64,000 nt of DNA from positions 248,001-312,000 of the forward strand of contig NZ_MEIO01000055.1 in the NCBI RefSeq assembly GCF_002777745.1, in the 5' to 3' direction. How positions within the stretch are numbered: position 1 is the stretch's first letter; each line of letters opens with the position of its first letter. This document shows positions 57,830 through 64,000 of the stretch, in pieces. The position numbers were made by a program, and so were the translations under genes. The DNA comes from Snodgrassella alvi (lineage in GTDB: Bacteria; Pseudomonadota; Gammaproteobacteria; Burkholderiales; Neisseriaceae). The notes below the pieces were generated by a model. It saw nothing but the letters and a program-made list of their open reading frames with translations, had not been told where the DNA came from and searched no databases.

Positions 57830-58430
57830 TTGGCTATGCTGCCGCGGCTGTATTGATATGGGTATTTTATATTGCTGGCTATATTGATACAGATATTTTG
57901 CTGCGTATACCGGCTGCTTTGCAGCAGGATATTGCGTATTTGGGGCTGTAAGTAAGTGGTTAACTTTCAGGTTAACTCTATCTGCCTTTGCTTTTGCTGC
58001 CTGATTGCGGTGCTGTTGCAGATTTTTATGATTTATATCAAAAATTTATCTAATAGCCAGCTGTAATGCTGTGGCTGTGTTGATGTAGATATTTTATATA
58101 GCTAAGCACGTTGATACAGGTATTTTGCTGCGGAAACCGGCCGCTTTACGGCAGGATATTGCGTATTTGGGGCTGGAAGTGTGTGGTTAACTTTCAGGTT
58201 AACTCTATCTGCCTTTGCTTTTGCTGCTTGGTTGCAGTGCTGTTGCAGATTTTTATGATTTATATCAAAAATTTATCTAATAGCTAGCTGTAATGCCGTG
58301 GCTGTGTTGATATAGATATTTTACTGCGGAAACTAGCTGCTTTACGGCAGGATATTGAGTATTTGGGGCTGAAGTCTGATAGCCGGAGCTATATTATCGG
58401 TGCATATCTGCTGATACAGGCGAATCAGCC
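57830..58430. repeat. Intergenic repeat array B (three units, one 31 bp longer)
   Basis: The same word as in array A occurs at 57924, 58151 and 58347 (spacings 227 and 196 bp). GGTTAACTTTCAGGTTAACT occurs at 57958 and 58185. The extra 31 bp in the first interval re-duplicates the TTGATAnAGnTATTTT segment. It lies between the two lipoprotein copies and is the internal junction of their tandem duplication. Confidence 0.88.
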
Positions 58431-58472
58431 GCCGCGAAAATGTAGGCGGCTGTGTTGGGTGTGAGCTTAGGT

Positions 58473-59246
58473 TTATTTGCCTGGCACTGGCAATTTGCCT
58501 TGCCGCTCTAATTCCTGAATATACTCAGGCAGAATCACCTGCGGGATATTTTGCCGCTCTGCTTTAATTGCATCCAGCCTGGCTTTATTGCGCCGGTAAT
58601 CCGCCATAGATTTTATAGACGGGCGCGGGGTGCAGAGTTTCTGGCTTTTGGCAAATAGCTTGTAATGCATGGGGGTATTTTTACCCTCCTCTACTGTGCC
58701 ATAAGTAATATATAGCTGATTGCAGGCCAGAAAATGGACGGTAATATTACTTACCTTGCCAAAATCATCACCGGCAGATGGTGGTGGTGGCGGTAAAGGG
58801 ATTTCTGCTGAATGATTTTCAGTATATTGCATTATGGTTTGATATTCATTCTCATCAAAAACCAATCCGGGCTTATTTAATACTTTTGGTCGCCAATCTG
58901 GATAAGGCAAATCTGTCCAATAAATCCGCGCAGTCATGCCCGGCTTCCATTTGGCTGGCAGATGGGCAGCACCGCAGGTGGAGCCGCCACCATAGCGTTT
59001 TTTACCTACATCTTCAAAGTTAATAGCTGATGTGTTAGGTATACAGCCACCACTAATACTACCACCATGAATATTTTCAAAAGTATAGTTTAATGCCTCC
59101 ACCGGCGCCGCATAGGATTTGTTTTTACCAGAAGTTACGCCTACAAATGGTTCAAAGCTGCTACATGAGGTGATGGCAGCGGCTGACAGGATAAATATTG
59201 CCCGCCGGATAACTGTGCTTGTGGTAGCTGCTTTTTTCCCAGTCAT
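58473..59246 (-). CDS. DUF3304-like lipoprotein, probable Tle1 immunity protein, copy 2
   Basis: A 257-residue paralogue of copy 1 with the same lipobox (ITSC, Cys28), DUF3304-like core and polyproline run. Differences outside one patch are few: I8T, L18F, R99K and R166S relative to copy 1. The patch (copy 1 residues 178-198) is rewritten here as LYITYGTVEEGKNTPMHYK, two residues shorter, and then identity resumes at LFAKSQKLCTPRPS. It lies nearest the effector gene and so is the better candidate for its cognate immunity protein. Upstream is array C. Confidence 0.72.
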   Translation of the reverse strand: MTGKKAATTSTVIRRAIFILSAAAITSCSSFEPFVGVTSGKNKSYAAPVEALNYTFENIHGGSISGGCIPNTSAINFEDVGKKRYGGGSTCGAAHLPAKWKPGMTARIYWTDLPYPDWRPKVLNKPGLVFDENEYQTIMQYTENHSAEIPLPPPPPSAGDDFGKVSNITVHFLACNQLYITYGTVEEGKNTPMHYKLFAKSQKLCTPRPSIKSMADYRRNKARLDAIKAERQNIPQVILPEYIQELERQGKLPVPGK

Positions 59247-59337
59247 TTAATTCTCGCTATGGTATTTTTGTAATAAGGTGATTGTTAGTTTCTGGTTTGG
59301 CTGGTTAACTTTTGTCTTATAACCTGCTTGCCGCCCT

Positions 59338-59355
59338 GTTATGGATTTTCATAAC
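59338..59355. promoter_or_regulatory. 18-bp palindrome upstream of immunity copy 2
   Basis: GTTATGGATTTTCATAAC at the same offset as before copy 1, kept identical while neighbouring bases differ (for example CCGCCCTGTT versus CCGCTTTGTT just before it). Confidence 0.4.
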
Positions 59356-59389
59356 ATATATCAATATTTTACCCAATTATTGGCTATAC

Positions 59390-60035
59390 TGCCGCGGCTG
59401 TATTGATATGGATATATTATATTGCTGGCTATATTTATACAGATATATTGCTGCGTATACCGACCGCTTTGCAGCAGGATATTGCGTATTTGGGGCTGTA
59501 AGTAAGTGGTTAACTTTCAGGTTAACTCTGTTCACCTGTGCTTTTGCTGCCTGATTGCAGTGCTGTTGCAGATTTTTATGATTTATATCAAAAATTTAGC
59601 TAATAGCTAGCTGTAATGCCGCGGCTGTGTTGATACAGATATTTTACTGCGGAGACCGGCCGCTTTGCGGCAGGATATTGCGTATTTAGAGCTGTAAGTG
59701 CGTGGTTAACTTTCAGGTTAACTCTGTTCGCCTTTGCTTTTGCTGCTTGGTTGCAGTGCTGTTGCTGGTTTTTATGATTTATATCAAAAATTTAGCTAAT
59801 AGCTAGCTGTAATGCTGCGGCTGTGTTGATACAGGTATTTTGCTGCGGAAACCGGCTGCTTGGCGGCAGGATATTGCGTATTTGGGGCTGTAAGTGTGTG
59901 GTTAACTTTGGAGTTAACTCTGTTCGCCTTTGCTTTTGCTGCCTGATTGCAGGGATGTTGCGGGTTTTTATGGTGTATAGCAGCAATTTAGCCAATGATT
60001 GGCTGTGGTGTTGTTTATCGCTTATTTGGCTATGC
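59390..60035. repeat. Intergenic repeat array C (three 196-bp units)
   Basis: The word GCAGGATATTGCG occurs at 59474, 59670 and 59866, exactly 196 bp apart. The GGTTAACTT pair occurs at 59508, 59704 and 59900, with the last changed to GGTTAACTTTGGAGTTAACT. The last unit degenerates (TTATGGTGTATAGCAGCAAT) toward the effector gene. It separates copy 2 from the effector. Confidence 0.88.
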
Positions 60036-60083
60036 AGGCAGTGCGGGGGGTGCTGGCGGTGAGATATCATTATTTGCCGCAGA

Positions 60084-60123
60084 AAATAAAACGCCACTGC
60101 ACCGGCTAGATGCAATGGCGTTG
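60084..60123 (-). terminator. Terminator of the Tle1-like effector gene
   Basis: Minus strand: AACGCCATTGCA - 9-nt loop - TGCAGTGGCGTT (12 bp, one wobble) followed by TTATTTT, about 45 nt after the effector stop. It should stop most transcription before the immunity genes. Confidence 0.86.
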
Positions 60124-60165
60124 ATTCGAAGTCGGCGTTAATGTAACGCTGAATTCAGCTTACTG

Positions 60166-63100
60166 CTAAACCAGCCAGCTTTGCAATACTTTTTTTATTA
60201 ATTCAATCTTTTGTGGCGAAACTGACTGTAGTTGTGTCGGGATGTTGCCTGTTTGCAACTGTTGCAGCAGGCCGCGGATTTGCGGCTGGCTGTAGCTGGC
60301 AATTTTTTCCGGCAGATACTGGTTGACTTCCAGATGGCCTAATCCCAGCCGGTTCAGGGCAAGCTGGTTTATTTGTTCTAATGCCTGATCGTAGATATCG
60401 CCGCTGCTGTTGTGGTAAAAGGTCTGTGCCAGGGTTTGTGGCTCTTGCGCACTGCTTTGCAGCAATGCGGAGCTGGCTTCGCTGCGGCTGCGGATATCTT
60501 GCTGATACTGGCTAATCTGCTGGCGCAGATGCTCGGCCAGACTGTCTTTGCTGATGTTTTCCAGGCCGGGCGGCTGCATTAGGCTAACTTGTGGCATGCT
60601 GGCTGTCGGGTCGGTACGCACGGTGATGCCCTGCCGCAAGGCTGTCTGTAGCTGCTGTTTATCGATGGTGCCGGCCTTGGCCTGCTCTACTGCGGCTTGC
60701 AACTGCTGCTGATTGCTGCTTACCTTATCCAGCATTTCCCCTATCTGATCTGCCTGCTGCGCCAGCTCCGGGCCGGATTCACTCAACCGGCTGAGTGTTC
60801 GTTGCTGCTCCATCAGCAGCTCACGGATTTCATTCAGATTTTTGATGGTTTCATCGCTGTTCTGGATAACCTGATCAAGCGTTTGGTTGACAAAATCCTT
60901 GTCTGTCCATGGCTCCTGCCTGGCATATTCGCTCTTAATCTGTTCGAGCGCGGTTTGCATGTCTTTGCTGAACTGGCGCAGCTTTTTCAGATTGTCGCTG
61001 CTGGGCAAGATTTTACCGGTATCGGGGTCGATGGCTAATACTTCATAGTCTTTGGTGAGCAGGCTCCATGCAGCTTTATCGGCGGCGGTAACAAAAAGCT
61101 CGGGATTGTTCAGGCCTATCAGGATATAGGCGGGATTGCCGTATTTCACGCCCAGATAGGCGCTGCGGGCAATACCGGCAATACCAACAATGCGCTCCGC
61201 CAGCAACACGGGCGAGAGTGGCTTATTGGAAAAGCCGCCACTGAAAACAATGCGATGGGCAAAATAGCTGGTGAAAGGTTCGCGGCTGCTCAGCACAGAA
61301 TCATGCATAAACCAGGCTCGCGAATCGTGTATCTGGTTGTCGAAAATCTCCACCATCTGCGGATAGGTGGCGGAATATTTTTCTGCATGGGTTTTCAGCC
61401 TTTGCCGCAATACCACTCTGTCGCGCATATCGGCCTGCTGTAGCCGTTTCCAGATATCTTTGGCTACGTTTCCCGCAAGGTTTAAGCCGCGTACATGCTG
61501 ATAGCGCTGGCGCAGCATATTAAGCATGGCGCCACTGACAAACGAACCTTTATCGGCATTGCACAACATATCATAGATTTCCTGCGCTGAAAATTCCCAC
61601 GGGTATTGGCGCTCTTTGCCATCTTCGCCCTGCGCGCCGGCAGGATATTTCTGCGCCACAAAGGTTTTCGCCAGCGGGGGAATAGGTAGCGGCCTGGTGT
61701 CTGGCTCCGGCGTTTTAAGCTTGGAAGGCTCGGTGCCGAAATACAGGGTATCGCCATTATCGTGGATATCTTTGTATTCAGCCGCTTCATCATCGTTATT
61801 GAGCATATACATGCTGCCGGCAAGCATGGTGGATACCAGAAAACCCGCCGAGAGCATGTTTTCCAGATGGAATTCATGCAGGTAATCGGCTTTGAATTCT
61901 TTGGCGCCTTCGATTAAATCCCAGCCATCGTTACCGGCAACGTAATTTTTATTGATGATGCCGTTAAGAAACTTGCTGCGCTCGGCTTTAGGTATATTGT
62001 CGAGCCCGGCCTGCTGCCACATTTCATCATTATCTACCACCGGGGTAGTGCGTATATTGCTCTTGCCGGCTTCGTTGGCCTCTTTGCGCCCCTGCCCGAT
62101 CAGTTTGGTGCGGGCTTTTTTGGCGGCTTTATTTTCCTTTTCGCCAAGGCTGCCATCGGCATTAAGCTGCAAGCCCAGAAAGCGCGCATAGCCGCCGATA
62201 CCGGAGCGCACCCAGCGCAGAATACGGTAGGCAGTGAAATGATGAATCTGTTTTTGCAGCGCGGTGCTGATATTCGTAGTTTCCAGTGTTTTCACCCAGG
62301 CATTGAAAAGCTTTACCATTTCCGGCTTAGTATCAAATTCCTCAGCTGTCTCTCTATTCATAATTTCATAGTTCTTCAGCTTAAAGCGCGGATGCTTTTG
62401 CATATCTTTTTTTAATGCCGGATGATCAGGTGATATCTGCAAAGGCATACCATGCTGCCAGCAATACGCATACATATCATGCAGGGTAATCTGTGCCAGC
62501 ACATGCCCCATACCGTAGTTGCTTTTAAACTGCTCGCCGGGCGGATAGCCACCGCCAATATCAGAATGCACCCCCGGATAAACGTATTCCTTAAAATTGC
62601 CTTTGGGATAGCCGCCATCAACGCAGATGCTGTCGACACAAAAGCTTTTGCGCTGCTCATGAGCGGAAACAAATTGGTAGCAGTTTTTAACAAAGCCGGC
62701 GCTGCCGGCGCGCTGTAAGGACATGGTGCGGTGTGCCCACGCACAATGGCCGGTAACCATCGCTACCAGCGGCGACATGCCCACGGTAGCCACAGTATCA
62801 AACAGGCCGCACATTTCGATATAGATAGGAATACCCAGCAGCTTAAGCTCAATGCCCTGATAGGGCTGCTCGCCAGCGGGCGCAGTAGCTGCTTTACCTT
62901 TAGATGCTTTGGGTGCGGCGGAACGCATGGCGGCGGCCTGCGCCTGCACGCGCTGAATGGCGGCCTTATCGGCAGCACTGTTTACCGGGCTGGCAGGCGC
63001 GGCCGCGGCTGGTTCCTTATCCTTATCTGGTGCATCCTCCTGCTTGGCGGCTGCGGCGGCTTCAGCAGCGGCTTCGGCCGCGGCGCGGTTATCCTGCCGC

Positions 63101-64000
63101 TGCGCGATGCGCTCCTGTGCCTGCTGCACCAGCAACTGCGCCAACTGGGCGCGGGCAGCGGCATTTTCATCGCGGTCGAGCAGATAATCGAGCAGCCAGT
63201 TGATAAAGGTGCGCGCTTCGGCGGCGCCACGGGAAAAGCCCACAACATACAGCTTAATCGCTTTCGGCAAGGGGGTGGAATCTGGCCGCTGCAAGGTATC
63301 AAGAAAGCCGTCAAGCTGCGCTTTGCGCCCGGCACGGCAATCCATGCTTTTTACCATTTTCTGCGCCGTTTCTAACGGCAATTCTTTTTCATTAAATATT
63401 TTGCAGATACCCAGGCTGGCGCAGATACGGGTTAACCCCCAGTTAATGCGCGCCTCGCCAAATCTGGCCAGCGCTTCGCCAAGCATCCCCGGATTGGCAT
63501 CGCCGATTTCTTCAAAGCGGGTGCCCACGCCCTGAATATAATGCTTAAACCAGCCATTTTTAATCATTTCCTCATCGCGATTATTATCGCCCGGCAGTCC
63601 ACCGGCGCCCATACAGGCATGAAACAGACGCGCCACATTAGTGGTACGCGGGTAGGTATAAGCCTGAATCAGCTTAGCCTGCTGGGCGGCGGTATCTTTG
63701 AGCGGGTCTAGCTGCTCAGCTGTGGGCGGAGTGGCGCCGGAAACCACGCTATCGGCCTTTTCGTGGTTATTGGTGCCATCAAAAAAGAAGCTGAGTTTCA
63801 GCACTTTTTGGCAGGGCTTGGCCTTGGTGCGGTCGATAAAATGGTTGTCTTTGCGGTTGTGGTGAATGCTGTTGATGGACGCCGGCAGGCGGCCACCGGC
63901 AGCGGTGGGAAATTCATCTGGCTTAAGTATGCCCGGCCACTGAAATTCTATCGGCTTAATGGCCGGCATAAATGGCGCGGCCATTTCCTGAATGCGGCTT
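60166..64000 (-). CDS. Tle1-like T6SS phospholipase effector (DUF2235), 5' end possibly outside the window
   Basis: At least 1,272 residues from an ATG at 63984. No stop lies between that ATG and the window edge and no well-spaced Shine-Dalgarno precedes it, so the true start may lie upstream. Numbering from that ATG: FFFDGTNN (66-73) begins the DUF2235 alpha/beta-hydrolase. The nucleophile is G-F-S-R-G (249-253, Ser251), the likely Asp is in LFDTVATVG (Asp396), and the His is in GVHSDIGGGYPPGEQ (His473). An Ala/Lys/Glu-rich insert (about 275-375) splits the catalytic domain. One hydrophobic segment (about 700) and a long coiled coil (about 1085-1160) follow. The family degrades phospholipids of rival cells after T6SS delivery. 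The adjoining DUF3304-like lipoproteins fit as immunity. Confidence 0.85.
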   Translation of the reverse strand, partial: SRIQEMAAPFMPAIKPIEFQWPGILKPDEFPTAAGGRLPASINSIHHNRKDNHFIDRTKAKPCQKVLKLSFFFDGTNNHEKADSVVSGATPPTAEQLDPLKDTAAQQAKLIQAYTYPRTTNVARLFHACMGAGGLPGDNNRDEEMIKNGWFKHYIQGVGTRFEEIGDANPGMLGEALARFGEARINWGLTRICASLGICKIFNEKELPLETAQKMVKSMDCRAGRKAQLDGFLDTLQRPDSTPLPKAIKLYVVGFSRGAAEARTFINWLLDYLLDRDENAAARAQLAQLLVQQAQERIAQRQDNRAAAEAAAEAAAAAKQEDAPDKDKEPAAAAPASPVNSAADKAAIQRVQAQAAAMRSAAPKASKGKAATAPAGEQPYQGIELKLLGIPIYIEMCGLFDTVATVGMSPLVAMVTGHCAWAHRTMSLQRAGSAGFVKNCYQFVSAHEQRKSFCVDSICVDGGYPKGNFKEYVYPGVHSDIGGGYPPGEQFKSNYGMGHVLAQITLHDMYAYCWQHGMPLQISPDHPALKKDMQKHPRFKLKNYEIMNRETAEEFDTKPEMVKLFNAWVKTLETTNISTALQKQIHHFTAYRILRWVRSGIGGYARFLGLQLNADGSLGEKENKAAKKARTKLIGQGRKEANEAGKSNIRTTPVVDNDEMWQQAGLDNIPKAERSKFLNGIINKNYVAGNDGWDLIEGAKEFKADYLHEFHLENMLSAGFLVSTMLAGSMYMLNNDDEAAEYKDIHDNGDTLYFGTEPSKLKTPEPDTRPLPIPPLAKTFVAQKYPAGAQGEDGKERQYPWEFSAQEIYDMLCNADKGSFVSGAMLNMLRQRYQHVRGLNLAGNVAKDIWKRLQQADMRDRVVLRQRLKTHAEKYSATYPQMVEIFDNQIHDSRAWFMHDSVLSSREPFTSYFAHRIVFSGGFSNKPLSPVLLAERIVGIAGIARSAYLGVKYGNPAYILIGLNNPELFVTAADKAAWSLLTKDYEVLAIDPDTGKILPSSDNLKKLRQFSKDMQTALEQIKSEYARQEPWTDKDFVNQTLDQVIQNSDETIKNLNEIRELLMEQQRTLSRLSESGPELAQQADQIGEMLDKVSSNQQQLQAAVEQAKAGTIDKQQLQTALRQGITVRTDPTASMPQVSLMQPPGLENISKDSLAEHLRQQISQYQQDIRSRSEASSALLQSSAQEPQTLAQTFYHNSSGDIYDQALEQINQLALNRLGLGHLEVNQYLPEKIASYSQPQIRGLLQQLQTGNIPTQLQSVSPQKIELIKKVLQSWLV

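Noticed and set aside
56313-60035. CRISPR array
   Set aside because: Repeat units are about 196 bp with no short direct repeats alternating with unique spacers, and no cas genes are present.
59792-60115. Minus-strand ORF of 107 codons in the repeat array
   Set aside because: It runs through repeat units and the effector terminator; frame is not conserved between repeat copies.

Overview
The window reads as chromosomal DNA of a betaproteobacterium of the family Neisseriaceae. The order FimV/TspA - yciB - yciI - bolA - two parvulins is the one known around tspA in Neisseria, and the Maf/YceF - RsmI-like pair also looks neisserial. The AT-leaning composition, several decaying genes and a type VI secretion lipase locus fit a host-associated genus such as Snodgrassella. 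That genus call is inference only; no marker in the window proves it.

Layout. 1-3.0 kb: yceD-rpmF-phosphoribosyltransferase-plsX on the minus strand, divergent from maf-rsmI-like and a tRNA-Pro(CGG) with its own promoter and terminator. 3.3-4.6 kb: dctA. 4.7-12.7 kb: a long minus-strand run of metG, ubiJ, a LOG-type nucleosidase, pheA, a Bcr/CflA exporter, argF and dapE. 12.8-16.9 kb: an alanine catabolism cluster (dadA, a YWTD propeller protein, alr) divergent from an Lrp/AsnC regulator. 17-20 kb: a decayed secreted-protein gene, tyrA and a 3'-5' exonuclease. 20.4-21.9 kb: a lipoprotein DsbC and a DUF488 protein. 22-33 kb: accD, trpA, trpB, trpF and truA in ancestral order, but split by two accessory blocks, one a small family of orphan membrane proteins that includes a dead copy. 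33-42.5 kb: an orphan lipoprotein, fimV/tspA, yciB-yciI-bolA-parvulins, an ElaA-like acetyltransferase and yceI. 42.6-52.6 kb: rlmD, an L,D-transpeptidase, a GIY-YIG protein, an orphan membrane protein, proP, a YccS-like protein and glnS.

From 52.7 kb the window becomes accessory: a solo HsdR_N-type nuclease, an orphan secreted protein, a wrecked BrnT toxin next to an intact BrnA/CopG-type antitoxin, and a T6SS locus. That locus holds a large Tle1-like DUF2235 phospholipase effector (60.2 kb to the window edge) followed by two near-identical DUF3304-like lipoproteins, the probable immunity proteins. Both lie among three arrays of a roughly 196-bp repeat that resembles the immunity gene's own 5' region.

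This T6SS locus is the most unusual part of the window. A 1.56-kb unit (gene plus three repeats) is tandemly duplicated, and the two immunity copies differ almost only in one patch of about 20 residues. The arrangement looks like a recombination-driven cassette array that diversifies immunity specificity.
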